Positions 42,512 to 51,526 of a DNA stretch of 64,000 bases are shown here, piece after piece. The stretch spans positions 1-64,000 of the forward strand of contig CAVDRM010000006.1 of NCBI GenBank assembly GCA_963611355.1, in the 5' to 3' direction. The notes under the pieces were generated by a model. That model did no database searches. It was not told the DNA's origin and saw nothing but the letters and a program-made list of their open reading frames with translations. Positions within the stretch are counted from its first letter, which is position 1, and each line of letters opens with the position of its first letter. This DNA is from CAVDRM01 sp963611355. Lineage in GTDB: Bacteria > Bacillota > Clostridia > Christensenellales > Aristaeellaceae. The position numbers and the translations under genes were made by a program.

Positions 42512-43510
42512 ATGAAGCTGCTGAAGCGAGTTACTGCGCTGCTGCTTGCGCTGGTGCTGGTCTGCGCCATGCTTCCGCTTTCCGAAGCGGAGGAGAAGAC
42601 ATATACGGGAACAATCACGAAGGACAAGGTGTTTTTCCGCAAAAAGGCATCGACCTCCAGCGGATACTACGACCGTCTGATGAAGGGCGATGAGGTGGAG
42701 GTCTTCTCCATCAGCGGCGATTTTTATAAGGTCAAATACGGCAAAAAAACCGGCTATGTGATGACGGATTATGTGAAGTTGTCTTCGTCCGCAAAAAAGG
42801 CGCTGGAAAAGACAAAGACCACCACGGCCAAGGACGATCCCAAGATGAACGGCATCACGAAAATCTCGCAGATTGAAACGCCGGCGACCAGCAAAAAGGG
42901 AAACAGCGGCGCAAAGGTCGTGGCGCTTCAGCAGGCGCTCAAGCTGAAAGGGTATTACACCTTGGCTATTGACGGCTCGTACGGCGCAGGCACGGTGAAG
43001 GCGGTCAAGGCGTTCCAGAAAGCGAAGAAGTTAGAGCAGAGCGGCGAAGCGGATAACGATACCATCAAGGCGCTCTTTGGTGAAAACGCAGCCGATTACA
43101 AATATGAAACGGAGAGGCTGGACTGGTTTAACGGTGGAGACAGCCGCATTCCGAGAGGCGCAACCTTCACGGTGAAGGATGTTTTGACGGGAAAAACCTT
43201 CACGGTCAAGCGCTGGGCCGGCGCTAACCATCTGGATGCCGAGCCGCTGACGGCGAAGGACACTGCGACCATGAAAAGCATCTACGGCGGAAGCTGGAGC
43301 TGGAATCGTCGTGCGATTTTAGTGAAATATGACGGCCATGTCTATGCGGCCTCCATGAACGGCATGCCACACGGCACGACGACCATTAATAATAACGACT
43401 TTGACGGTCATTTCTGCATTCATTTTTACAAGAGCAAAACGCACGGCACAAAAAAGGTTGACACCGACCATCAGAATGCTGTCGCCCGTGCGATGAAAGC
43501 CACTTGGTAA
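42512..43510 (+). CDS. Secreted SH3b and peptidoglycan-binding protein
   Basis: 332 aa. Signal peptide 1-27 (MKLLKRVTALLLALVLV, ends SEA), bacterial SH3 domain about 30-90 (DKVFFRKKAST to GYVMTDYVKL), a Lys/Thr linker, then a peptidoglycan-binding-1 domain about 125-190 (VVALQQALKLKGYYTLAIDGSYG). The C-terminal 130 residues (WFNGGDSRIPRGA to HGTTTINNNDFDGHFCIHF) recur in secreted proteins of Clostridia; the conserved His residues suggest a catalytic or metal role, unproven. Acts at the cell wall. Confidence 0.85.
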   Translation: MKLLKRVTALLLALVLVCAMLPLSEAEEKTYTGTITKDKVFFRKKASTSSGYYDRLMKGDEVEVFSISGDFYKVKYGKKTGYVMTDYVKLSSSAKKALEKTKTTTAKDDPKMNGITKISQIETPATSKKGNSGAKVVALQQALKLKGYYTLAIDGSYGAGTVKAVKAFQKAKKLEQSGEADNDTIKALFGENAADYKYETERLDWFNGGDSRIPRGATFTVKDVLTGKTFTVKRWAGANHLDAEPLTAKDTATMKSIYGGSWSWNRRAILVKYDGHVYAASMNGMPHGTTTINNNDFDGHFCIHFYKSKTHGTKKVDTDHQNAVARAMKATW

Positions 43511-43604
43511 CAGCCGTTTATTGTCAACTGTTCGGGCAAAGGATTGATTTCCGGCCGCAAATGTGTTAATATACGGTTGCGGACGGAAGCATCTGGTCTT
43601 AAAG

Positions 43605-43626
43605 GCTGCCGAAAGGCAGCTTTTTT
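43605..43626 (+). terminator. Terminator after the SH3/peptidoglycan-binding gene
   Basis: GCTGCC, GAAA tetraloop, GGCAGC, then six T. Confidence 0.9.
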
Positions 43627-43712
43627 CGAAAAATGCAGTTAAACACATTTAACATAAGTATGATTCCGACACGATTTCCGCAGAACTGCTTTCGGATAGG
43701 AGGAATTTTCCG

Positions 43713-44423
43713 ATGAGAGATCAAGATTTGCCGATAGACCGCACCTGCCACGTTCTCTATTCCAAGCCTTGCAAGCAGCAAATCCAGGCGATGATTGCAA
43801 AACATTATCCGGAGGCTGAGCGGGAGGCCGTTTGGGAGCGCGTACAGCAGAAGTATGCGGAGTTTGTAAATGGCTGGCGCACGGATCTCGGCGGGAAGAA
43901 GAATTTTCATAACATGGCTGGCGGCAATTATGACAGTGTTGCGCTTATGGCGTATTATGTCGTTTGCCGGGATATCACAAACGTGGCGGAAATCGAGGAG
44001 ATGCTGAATAACATCTTTCTTCCGTCCTTCCGCAGGCTGCATAAGTTGAAATTTATAAATGTCAACAGGCCGTTTGTGAAAAGGCTTTTGTATTTTGCCT
44101 TTCAAAAGGCGCAAAAGCGCTGCGACCAATGGCATGATTTTGAAATGCACCTTGCACCCTTCGATAAAAAGCAGCCGATTTATTATGAGTTTACTGCTTG
44201 TCCCGTGGCGGAATTTGCAACACAGCATGACCTTTTAGAGGTCATGCCCGCGCTCTGCAACCCGGATTTCGGAGCCATGGAGCTGATTCATGCGAAGCTC
44301 ATCCGCAGAACAACCTGCGCAAACGGCTGCAAGTGCGATTATACCATCTGCGGCGATAAAGACGAATACTGCAGGCAGCATCCCGAATACCGAGATGCGC
44401 AGGGATACAGACGAAACGATTAA
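43713..44423 (+). CDS. L-2-amino-thiazoline-4-carboxylate hydrolase-like protein
   Basis: 236 aa, PF14196 family (ATC hydrolase-like). The C-terminal half carries YYEFTACPVAEFATQHDLLEVMPALCNPDF and MELIHAKLIRRTTCANGCKCDY, the family core with conserved Cys. Named for an enzyme of cysteine formation from thiazoline, but most members have no shown activity. GGAGG 11 nt before the ATG. Stands alone between terminators. Confidence 0.8.
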   Translation: MRDQDLPIDRTCHVLYSKPCKQQIQAMIAKHYPEAEREAVWERVQQKYAEFVNGWRTDLGGKKNFHNMAGGNYDSVALMAYYVVCRDITNVAEIEEMLNNIFLPSFRRLHKLKFINVNRPFVKRLLYFAFQKAQKRCDQWHDFEMHLAPFDKKQPIYYEFTACPVAEFATQHDLLEVMPALCNPDFGAMELIHAKLIRRTTCANGCKCDYTICGDKDEYCRQHPEYRDAQGYRRND

Positions 44424-44433
44424 AGCGCAAAAA

Positions 44434-44464
44434 AACAGGGTGGCAAAATGAACTGCACCCTGTT
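44434..44464. terminator. Bidirectional terminator
   Basis: Nine-bp perfect stem 44434-44442 with 44456-44464. Seven T follow on the minus strand, so it is strongest for sigH. Confidence 0.85.
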
Positions 44465-44469
44465 GCTGT

Positions 44470-45129
44470 TTAGTTATCTTTTGCGTTGTCCTCTAAAAAT
44501 TTATACAGCTTTCGCTTGACGCGCTGCAGGGCGTTGTCGATGGACTTGACATGCCTGCCGAGCAATTCGGCAATTTCCTGATAACTCTTGCCGTCCAAAA
44601 AGGCAGTCAACACCTGCTGCTCCAAGTCGGACAGAAGCTCATCAATCTGCCCCTGAATGCCCTCTAAATCCTCGCGGCTGATGAACAGATCTTCCGGATT
44701 GGTGACGCGGCCTTCAATGACATCCAGCAGCGTTCGGTCGGATTCTTCGTCGTACAGCGGCTTATTGAGCGATACATAGCTGTTCAGGGGAAAATGCTTC
44801 TGCCGCGTGGCGGTCTTGATAGCGGTGATGATTTGGCGCTTGACGCAAAGCTCCGCAAAGGCACGGAAGGAGGTCAGACGTTCCGGCTTAAAGTCTCGAA
44901 TGGCTTTGTACAGGCCAATCATTCCCTCCTGAACGATGTCCTCATGGTCGGCTCCTATCAAAAAATAACTGCGAGCCTTGGAGCGGACAAAGTTTTTATA
45001 CTTGTTCAGCAGATAAGCCAGCGCCTGTCCGTCGCCTTGCTGGGCAAGCGAAACAATCTCCTCGTCCGTCATGGAGGAGAAGTGCTCCATTTCCTCTTGC
45101 TCGTTCAAGCCGGAATAATCGTCAGTCAT
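44470..45129 (-). CDS. sigH: RNA polymerase sporulation sigma factor SigH
   Basis: 219 aa. Sigma-70 region 2 (YLLNKYKNFVRSKARSYFLIGADHEDIVQEGMIGLYKAIRDF) and region 4 (LLSDLEQQVLTAFLDGKSYQEIAELLGRHVKSIDNALQRVKRKL), with the SigH-specific PLNSYVSLNKPLYDEESDRTLLDV linker. Controls entry into sporulation and stationary phase. Placed behind rlmB as in many Bacillota (24 bp), though the intervening yacP is absent. Confidence 0.95.
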   Translation of the reverse strand: MTDDYSGLNEQEEMEHFSSMTDEEIVSLAQQGDGQALAYLLNKYKNFVRSKARSYFLIGADHEDIVQEGMIGLYKAIRDFKPERLTSFRAFAELCVKRQIITAIKTATRQKHFPLNSYVSLNKPLYDEESDRTLLDVIEGRVTNPEDLFISREDLEGIQGQIDELLSDLEQQVLTAFLDGKSYQEIAELLGRHVKSIDNALQRVKRKLYKFLEDNAKDN

Positions 45130-45153
45130 GTCAGCAACAGCCCTTTGAAGTTG

Positions 45154-46407
45154 TTATTCGCGTCCGTGAACGACGGCGTACATCAGAATACCGGCCGCTA
45201 CAGAGGCGTTTAGGGATTCTACGCCGCCGTACATCGGGAGCTTGACCCTGTAATCTGCCTTTTCCAAGACAAGACGTGAGATGCCATCGCCCTCGGAGCC
45301 GATGACCAGCGCCATCGGCGCTTCCATTTTCAGCTTCCGATAATCCTCGCCGCTCATGTCAGCCGCATAAATCCACAGTCCTTCTTTTTTGAGCATATCA
45401 ATCGTGCGCGCCAGGTTGCCGACACGCGCCACCTTAATTGTTTCCACTGCGCCGGCAGAGGCTTTTACCGCGGCGGGGGTCAAGCCGACGGCGCGGCGTT
45501 CCGGTACAATGACACCGTGTGCGCCGACACAGGCCGCCGTTCGAATAACAGCGCCCAAATTGTGCGGGTCGGTCACGCCGTCCAAGATGATGACAAAGGG
45601 CGGCTCGTTACGGTGATGCGCTTGTGCCAAAATGGACTCGACATTGGAATAGTGATAGGCGGAGGCGAAGGCCAGCAAGCCCTGATGATTGCGGGTAATC
45701 TCGTCCAGACGGGCGCGTTCCACGACCTGTACGGGGATACGGCGCTCCCGCGCCATTGCAACAATTTCACGGGCTGAGCCGGACAAATCGCCCTTGGCAA
45801 CGAGCAGCTTTTCGATATCATGGCCGGCCTTAAGCGCCTCACGAATGGGGTTGCGACCGGACAGAAGGTTTTCAGGGTCCTTGGTATATGGCATATCAAA
45901 CTGCGGCTGAACGGAAGCGGGACGCGCATCGGCACGAAGCGCGGGTTGCGGCTCTTGACGGACCGGCGACTTTACGGCTTGTTTGACAAATGGATTGGCA
46001 TTGGCGGGAGTACGGCTTGATGTGTGATTCTTGTCCGAACGACGGTCATCGTGTGCAGCCGCGCCGCTTCGAGTTTGAAAGCCTGTATTTTTACCGTATT
46101 GTGCGCTCTTGCCCTGATAGGAAGGTTTGTTAAAGGAATTGTTTTTCCCTCCTTGATAACCGCTTTTTTCAAAGGAATTGTTTCTTCCTTGCCTGCCGTC
46201 CCTTTCAAAGGAACTGCTGCAGCCTTGATAGCCGTTTTTCTCAAAAGAGCCGCTCTTTCCCTGATAGCGGCCGTGATTGTCATTTCTTCCGTCGCCGGAC
46301 GGACGGCTGCTGCGGTAGCGAGAGCCTTCCTCGCCCTCGTTCCAGTCCTTTTTCAAATGCGCCTGCTTGGACATTTTATGCGGTTTAATATCCTGATAGA
46401 AAGCCAT
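45154..46407 (-). CDS. rlmB: 23S rRNA 2'-O-methyltransferase RlmB with repeat-rich N-terminus
   Basis: 417 aa, against about 250 for typical RlmB. Residues 1-160 are disordered and rich in Gly, Asn, Ser, Lys and Arg; at about 53-105 there are four imperfect 13-residue repeats of the type SFEKxGYQGxxN. From about 175 the SPOUT enzyme follows: LSGRNPIREAL, VIILDGVTDPHNLGAVIRTA, IVPERRAVGLTPAAVKASAGA and LVIGSEGDGISR. It methylates G2251 in the P-loop of 23S rRNA. The basic tail probably helps to hold RNA. Confidence 0.92.
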   Translation of the reverse strand: MAFYQDIKPHKMSKQAHLKKDWNEGEEGSRYRSSRPSGDGRNDNHGRYQGKSGSFEKNGYQGCSSSFERDGRQGRNNSFEKSGYQGGKNNSFNKPSYQGKSAQYGKNTGFQTRSGAAAHDDRRSDKNHTSSRTPANANPFVKQAVKSPVRQEPQPALRADARPASVQPQFDMPYTKDPENLLSGRNPIREALKAGHDIEKLLVAKGDLSGSAREIVAMARERRIPVQVVERARLDEITRNHQGLLAFASAYHYSNVESILAQAHHRNEPPFVIILDGVTDPHNLGAVIRTAACVGAHGVIVPERRAVGLTPAAVKASAGAVETIKVARVGNLARTIDMLKKEGLWIYAADMSGEDYRKLKMEAPMALVIGSEGDGISRLVLEKADYRVKLPMYGGVESLNASVAAGILMYAVVHGRE

Positions 46408-46434
46408 GTACGTTATCCTCCGGTTGATAATGAA

Positions 46435-47148
46435 TCAAATGGATTGAAAGAACGCCCGTTTTTGAGCAGCCTGCCCGCAGGACTTTGCGCCCTCGGAGCA
46501 AGCGCCGCGTACGCAGGCGGGGCCGGCGTTTTCGAAAATGACAGGCGCTTTTTCCTTGCACAGCCTGAGCATTTCAACAGCCAGCGCCCGAATTTCCCAT
46601 TGTGCCCGTTCACAGCAGCGCAGAGAAAAGAAATGCAGTAGTTCGCGGGCATTCATGGTCAGCGTCATGCGTGTTTCACAGGCGTTCGGCAGGACAAAGC
46701 GGGCGTCCTCGTTGCTGTCCGCACCGAGCCGTTCCTGCCATTGCGTATACCAAAGATGCATCTGCTTCATTTGGCGTTCAAATTCTGTCACCGCGTCTGT
46801 GCCAAGTGCCTGAATACGCGGCGGAACGATATATTGAAAGCCATCGGCCAAGGAAACATACCGCTGGCTTTGGACGCTGAAGGAAGCGATGCGATGCCGC
46901 GTAATCTGTGCCAGCAGCGCCCTGCTCACACCCTCAATGACGAAGGTAAAGGATGCGTGCTCCAGCACGGATAAATGCCCCATCGAAACGATGCTGCGAA
47001 GGAATTGCCCCTGATTTTTTTCTTCCACCCGCGTGATGAGATCATCCACGCCAATGTGCGCATAGCACATCTTGGCGGCAAGCGCACAGGCCTTTTCCGG
47101 CTCCGGCGTACAGGTCAGCAGGGATACCTTCAGCTTCGCTTGCGGCAT
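46435..47148 (-). CDS. thyX: Flavin-dependent thymidylate synthase
   Basis: 237 aa. ThyX signature RHRx7S at R84-H85-R86 and S94 (RHRIASFSVQS), with HLSVLEHASFTFVIEGVSR before it and ARELLHFFSLRCCERAQWEIR later. Makes dTMP from dUMP with FAD and methylene-THF. ATG at 47148 has GGGAGG 7 nt upstream. Two bp separate it from mrnC, so it is in one transcription unit with mrnC and rlmB. Confidence 0.96.
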   Translation of the reverse strand: MPQAKLKVSLLTCTPEPEKACALAAKMCYAHIGVDDLITRVEEKNQGQFLRSIVSMGHLSVLEHASFTFVIEGVSRALLAQITRHRIASFSVQSQRYVSLADGFQYIVPPRIQALGTDAVTEFERQMKQMHLWYTQWQERLGADSNEDARFVLPNACETRMTLTMNARELLHFFSLRCCERAQWEIRALAVEMLRLCKEKAPVIFENAGPACVRGACSEGAKSCGQAAQKRAFFQSI

Positions 47149-47150
47149 GG

Positions 47151-47555
47151 TCAGTCCTCCCAAATATATGTAAACAGGGTGTTGAGCCTGTCAAAATCAC
47201 CCACGAGGTATAGATAGCCGATGAGCGCTTCTAAACCGGTCGCGCCGGCATAATCCTCGGTTGATGCGGCCTTGGGCGCGTGATGGCGGGGATGCGCGTT
47301 GCGCCCGCGCCGCATGACGGAAAGCTCTTCCTCGCTAAGCAGCGGGAGCAGCTTCGTCAGCGACTTGGCCTGCGCACAGGCGTTGACATGCGCGACGGCG
47401 GCGCGATGCAGCTCCTTAATGCGGCCGCCGTCGTCAATTAACTGCGTCCGCACATACAGGTCAAACACCGTGTCGCCGACATACGCCATTTCAAGGGGAT
47501 TCAGCATTCGCGCACGCTCCCGCGGAAAAAGGGGAGACGGAAGCAGGCTGCTCAT
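47151..47555 (-). CDS. mrnC: Mini-ribonuclease 3
   Basis: 134 aa RNase III catalytic domain without a dsRNA-binding domain. NPLEMAYVGDTVFDLYVR carries the conserved acidic pair; RRGRNAHPRHHAPKAAS and YAGATGLEALIGYLYLVGD complete the fold. Trims the ends of 23S rRNA precursor. Its ATG overlaps the stop of the araC-type gene (ATGA). In relatives it usually follows cysS; here cysS lies 15 kb away. Confidence 0.95.
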   Translation of the reverse strand: MSSLLPSPLFPRERARMLNPLEMAYVGDTVFDLYVRTQLIDDGGRIKELHRAAVAHVNACAQAKSLTKLLPLLSEEELSVMRRGRNAHPRHHAPKAASTEDYAGATGLEALIGYLYLVGDFDRLNTLFTYIWED

Positions 47556-48427
47556 TTGAGCGCCGTTTTGCTGTAAGCGGACGGGCTCATGCCAACAATG
47601 TTCTTAAAGGTTTTGGAAAAATGGTACGGGTCGCTCATGCCGACCTCGACACCCGCCTGACGAACGGTGCTGCCTTCCTTAAGCAAGGTCTTGGCGCGTT
47701 CCATCTTGCAGAAGAGCTGATAGCTCTGCGGCGGCATACCGACTTCGGAGACAAAGCGCTTGCGGAAGGTCTCCACCGGCATACGGCTGAGCGCCGCCAT
47801 GTCCGCCAGAGAGAAGCTGTCCTTGTACTGGTTCTTGCGCATGGCATCGACCACCTTGGCGATTTCATGAGACAAAACAGCATCCATGGCTACGGGCTGA
47901 CCGCTGTGAGATGCAAGCATAGCCCACAGAAGCTGCTGAAGCTGTGCGGAGGATGCATCCTGCGCGGCAGCAACGCGGACGGTCGCCTGCACGATGTGGC
48001 GGGCAAGGTTGAGCTGAGAAGGCAGCGCGCCCTGCTTCATGATTCTGTGCGGCAGCGCGCCCATGCGCTGCATGAATGAGCCGCTTAACGTACCGCCGAT
48101 GGTCATCCAGAGAATACGCGCTTCCTGCTCCAGCTCCAAGGTCACGCCCATTGAGCCGGGCGGAAGCATGCAGCAATCGCCGCCGCGCATCTGAATAGAG
48201 ACAGTCGCATTCTCAAGCCGGACAGCGCCGGATTCAGAGGCCAGCCAGAGCCACTGGTCAAAGGAATTGATGGGATGCATGCCGCTTTGCAGCATGGCCG
48301 AGCCGGAAGCGGAAATGTACACGCCACTGGCACTGGCCAGCGCATCAGGCGTATGAGTGCCTTCCACTAAAAGAGCAGGCGTTTCATCGGCATTGTCAGT
48401 CAGTGTAAAGAGTAAGGATTCGGTCAT
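47552..48427 (-). CDS. AraC-family regulator
   Basis: 291 aa. N-terminal cupin-like sensing domain (about 30-115, GGDCCMLPPGSMGVTLELEQEARILW) and two C-terminal AraC helix-turn-helix motifs: FSLADMAALSRMPVETFRKRF and VRQAGVEVGMSDPYHFSKTFKNIVGMSPSAY. ATG at 48427 has GGAGGG 7 nt upstream. It drives or precedes the mrnC-thyX-rlmB-sigH run from a perfect promoter at 48461-48489, an unusual partner for RNA-processing genes. Confidence 0.9.
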   Translation of the reverse strand: MTESLLFTLTDNADETPALLVEGTHTPDALASASGVYISASGSAMLQSGMHPINSFDQWLWLASESGAVRLENATVSIQMRGGDCCMLPPGSMGVTLELEQEARILWMTIGGTLSGSFMQRMGALPHRIMKQGALPSQLNLARHIVQATVRVAAAQDASSAQLQQLLWAMLASHSGQPVAMDAVLSHEIAKVVDAMRKNQYKDSFSLADMAALSRMPVETFRKRFVSEVGMPPQSYQLFCKMERAKTLLKEGSTVRQAGVEVGMSDPYHFSKTFKNIVGMSPSAYSKTALK

Positions 48428-48460
48428 CTTTCTTCCCTCCAATATCATTGAACAGCCAGT

Positions 48461-48489
48461 ATTATATATCCCAAATTATACAATGTCAA
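48461..48489 (-). promoter_or_regulatory. Perfect consensus promoter of the araC-mrnC-thyX-rlmB-sigH run
   Basis: Minus strand: TTGACA (48489-48484), 17-bp spacer, TATAAT (48466-48461), both boxes exact. A second TATAAT lies in the spacer. Confidence 0.9.
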
Positions 48490-48515
48490 TATGTAAAACC
48501 AGTTATTACAAATTG

Positions 48516-48544
48516 TTCACAATTTGTCAATTATGTGATATAGT
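48516..48544 (+). promoter_or_regulatory. Promoter of the RluA-family gene
   Basis: TTCACA (48516-48521), 17-bp spacer, TATAGT (48539-48544). Divergent from 48461-48489, only 27 bp apart. Confidence 0.7.
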
Positions 48545-48574
48545 AATCATGATTAGCGTAAAGGAGAGCATCAG

Positions 48575-49438
48575 GTGCGGAAGCTGGATTTTGATTTGAC
48601 AGACAGAGAAGACGGACGGCTTGTCGGGAAACTGGTCAAGTCGCTTTGCCGCGTGTCCGCCGGACAGTATGCGAAAATAAAGAAATATGAGGGCGTTTTG
48701 CTGGACGGAGCTCCGGCTCACGCAGATAGGCGTGTTCATTCGGGACAGACGCTTTCTGTGCTGCTGCCTGAGGAGGAGGCTGAGGGTGACCCGGGCAATC
48801 TGCCCATCGTCTATGAGGATGATGATTTGCTGATTATTGATAAGCCTGCGCCGCTTTCCGCCATGCGTTCGCCACGGCAGAAAAACGGTTCTTTAGAAGA
48901 AATGATGCTGCGCTATCTGCCTGTCTTTCGCCCCGTCAACCGCTTGGACAAGGGAACGAGCGGCCTGATGGTCGTTGCGAAAAACGCTTATGCACAGAGC
49001 ATTCTGCAAAGTACGCTGCATTCGGCTGATTTTATACGGGCGTATCTGGCCGTGGTAGAGGGCGAGCTGAAGCAGGAGAGAGGGCGCGTTGAGCTGCCCA
49101 TCGGTAAAATATCGGAAAATTCCGTTCAGCGTACCGTGCGGGCGGACGGAAAGCTCTGCCGAACGGACTATGAAGTGCTGGAGCGGGGAAATGGCCGGTC
49201 GTTGGTGCGGCTGGTTTTATCGACCGGCAGAACGCACCAGATTCGCGTCCATATGGCGGCGCTCGGAACGCCGGTCGCAGGCGACTATCTCTATGGAACG
49301 CCGCTGCCTGAACTGCCGAATCGTTTTGCCCTGCACAGCAGCTATCTGCGCTTTTTACAGCCGACCAACGGGAAAATCATTGAATATCACTCACCGCTGC
49401 CGGAGAAACTGCGCCGTTTGTTAAAATCCGGCGCATAA
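48575..49438 (+). CDS. RluA-family pseudouridine synthase
   Basis: 287 aa. N-terminal S4-like RNA-binding part (1-80), then the RluA core: YEDDDLLIIDKPAPLSAM, the catalytic Asp in RPVNRLDKGTSGLMVVAKN (about residue 125), and STGRTHQIRVHMAALGTPVAGDYLYG. It isomerises uridine in 23S rRNA or tRNA. GTG start at 48575 has AAAGGAG 9 nt upstream; no ATG near fits better. Confidence 0.92.
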   Translation: MRKLDFDLTDREDGRLVGKLVKSLCRVSAGQYAKIKKYEGVLLDGAPAHADRRVHSGQTLSVLLPEEEAEGDPGNLPIVYEDDDLLIIDKPAPLSAMRSPRQKNGSLEEMMLRYLPVFRPVNRLDKGTSGLMVVAKNAYAQSILQSTLHSADFIRAYLAVVEGELKQERGRVELPIGKISENSVQRTVRADGKLCRTDYEVLERGNGRSLVRLVLSTGRTHQIRVHMAALGTPVAGDYLYGTPLPELPNRFALHSSYLRFLQPTNGKIIEYHSPLPEKLRRLLKSGA

Positions 49439-49440
49439 GA

Positions 49441-49469
49441 TTGACGAAAGAGAATATTTTTTATATAAT
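49441..49469 (+). promoter_or_regulatory. Promoter of the capA-type operon
   Basis: TTGACG (49441-49446), 17-bp spacer, TATAAT (49464-49469). Confidence 0.9.
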
Positions 49470-49497
49470 GGCAGAAGTATTGTTTTGGAGGCAAGGG

Positions 49498-51510
49498 ATG
49501 ATGAAGCGACGCCTGATGCTTGCCGTGCTGGTCTGCATTTTTCTGACGATTGTCGGAAGCGGCTGTGCGGAGGAAATACTGCGCGGCTATGAAAAAGACA
49601 GCGGATATCAGTATGTTTCTTTGGGCGAATATCCGTATGAAAAGGACGGAACCGAAGCGCCCGTGCTTTGGCAGGTGCTTGAAGTAAAGGACGATGCAGC
49701 GCTGCTGCATACCAAATATGTCATTGAGGTACAGCAGGTTATTTTTGTCGATAATGAGCGGGACATCAAAAATTACAATTATCGCCTGATTGAAAACTAT
49801 GCGGAAAGCGATCTTTGCGCATGGATGAATGATACCATGCTGGAGGCGCTGCTCGGTGATGATTCGATGCGCTCGGCACTTGCTGAAACCGAATTCGGCA
49901 AGCTTTATATTTTGACGGACGAGCAGTATTTGACCGTTGATTATGGTTTTACGGCCTCCCGCTGGGGCGAAAATAAGAAACGTCAGGCCGTCGGCACACC
50001 CTATGCAAAGAAGCGCGGACTCTATGTTGCGCCGGGGGGAAAGTCTCCTTATTGGGTCGCGGCGGTCAAATCGCCGTCGCAATATAAACTGCAGCTTGTC
50101 GGTTATAACGGCCATTTAAGCTATGGCGCGTACAGCAGGAAGAACGTCGGCATTCGCGCCGCGCTGACGCTTGATTTGACGAAATGCAGCATTTCAGGCG
50201 GCAGCGGAACGGAAGACGATCCTTTTATTTTTGCCGCCAACGAGCAGTCTGCACCGGAAAATGAAACCGTGACAACCGAGGGCGTAGCCCTTCCGTTTGC
50301 ACTCAGAACAGACGAGTCGCAAAGGGATGCCCCGGAAGACATGTCAGGGAATGATTTGGATGGCGATATAGAAGTTCAAATGGAAGATGAACTGGCGGAA
50401 GAAACAGAGCAGCAAATCGAAGAAAACGACGTTGCGGAGGAGGGCTCTTCTGAACATACCAGTATTTCCGCAGAGCAGGCAGATGCTTCTTCGGAGCAGG
50501 CAGAGAGTGTCGGCAGCCGTTTACTCCTGTCCTTCATCGGCGATTGCAGCATCGGAGATGCTTCACAGTCTCGCGAGGTAGAGACCAGCTTAACCAAAAC
50601 GGTTGCAAAAAACGGCTATGCCTGGCCATTTTCCACAGTGAGCGAGTATCTGAAAAACGACGATTACACCTTCGCTAATTTGGAGGTCTGCCTCACCACA
50701 CAGGAAAAATTGAAGTCATCAAAGAAATATAATATGATCGCGCCGCCGGAGCATACGCAGATTTTGATTGAAGGCGGCGTAGATGCAGTCAACACGGTCA
50801 ACAATCATTGCATGGATTTCGGCTATCAGGGCTATCAGGATACATTGAGCGCCTTGGATGCGGCAGGCATCAATCACTTTGGAACAGTGTCGCCCGGACG
50901 GGAGAAGGGCTCGGATATCTTAGGCTATGCGACCGTCAAAGGTATAAAAATCGGCATGGTCGGGTTTACCTATCCGCAGGAGGGTGACCTGAAGCGAATC
51001 GAAATACGCATTGCCCAGCTTAAGGAAGAAGGCTGCCAATTAGTGGTCGTCAGCCTGCACTGGGGCAGAGAAACGCATATGACCAGCGAAAGCTGGCAGT
51101 ATGCCTATGCGAAAAAGGTGATTGATTACGGCGCGGATGTCATTTGGGGACATCATCCCCATGTTGTCCAGCCAATCATGTTCTATCGCGGAAAGCCGAT
51201 TTTTTTCAGCACCGGCAATTTTATTTTCGGCACAATGAGCAATGTTGACCCGTCTACGGGCATATTCCAGCTTGAATATTCGTTGGAAGACGGGCAGTGC
51301 GTTTTGGACACTCTGCGGGTGATTCCGTGTGAAACGACCCGCGGCGGCGATTACCGCCCACGTGTGCTGACGGACGAAGCCGAAAAGCAGAAGTGTCTTG
51401 GCAAGCTGATTGCCAAAAAAACGGTCAGCAAAATGGCCGGTCTTCCGGGGTCGTTTGCGCAGACAGGAATTGTCCGTCTGAACGCCGACGGCGAAATCAT
51501 AGAAGAGTAA
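49498..51510 (+). CDS. DUF6273-CapA two-domain envelope protein
   Basis: 670 aa. N-terminal membrane/signal segment (1-22) with a Cys at its end (GSGCAEE), which may be a lipid-anchor site although the lipobox is poor. Residues about 35-260 resemble DUF6273 (YVSLGEYPYEKDGTEAPVLWQVLEV, IRAALTLDL). A Glu/Asp/Ser-rich linker (about 265-345) leads to a CapA/PgsA metallophosphatase-like domain: SFIGDCSIGD, NLEVCLTT, NNHCMDFGYQG, VSLHWGRE and GHHPHVVQP. CapA domains serve in poly-gamma-glutamate or cell-wall polymers. ATG 49498 chosen by GGAGG at 6 nt. Confidence 0.85.
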   Translation: MMKRRLMLAVLVCIFLTIVGSGCAEEILRGYEKDSGYQYVSLGEYPYEKDGTEAPVLWQVLEVKDDAALLHTKYVIEVQQVIFVDNERDIKNYNYRLIENYAESDLCAWMNDTMLEALLGDDSMRSALAETEFGKLYILTDEQYLTVDYGFTASRWGENKKRQAVGTPYAKKRGLYVAPGGKSPYWVAAVKSPSQYKLQLVGYNGHLSYGAYSRKNVGIRAALTLDLTKCSISGGSGTEDDPFIFAANEQSAPENETVTTEGVALPFALRTDESQRDAPEDMSGNDLDGDIEVQMEDELAEETEQQIEENDVAEEGSSEHTSISAEQADASSEQAESVGSRLLLSFIGDCSIGDASQSREVETSLTKTVAKNGYAWPFSTVSEYLKNDDYTFANLEVCLTTQEKLKSSKKYNMIAPPEHTQILIEGGVDAVNTVNNHCMDFGYQGYQDTLSALDAAGINHFGTVSPGREKGSDILGYATVKGIKIGMVGFTYPQEGDLKRIEIRIAQLKEEGCQLVVVSLHWGRETHMTSESWQYAYAKKVIDYGADVIWGHHPHVVQPIMFYRGKPIFFSTGNFIFGTMSNVDPSTGIFQLEYSLEDGQCVLDTLRVIPCETTRGGDYRPRVLTDEAEKQKCLGKLIAKKTVSKMAGLPGSFAQTGIVRLNADGEIIEE

Positions 51511-51526
51511 AAAAGGAGAAACAGTC

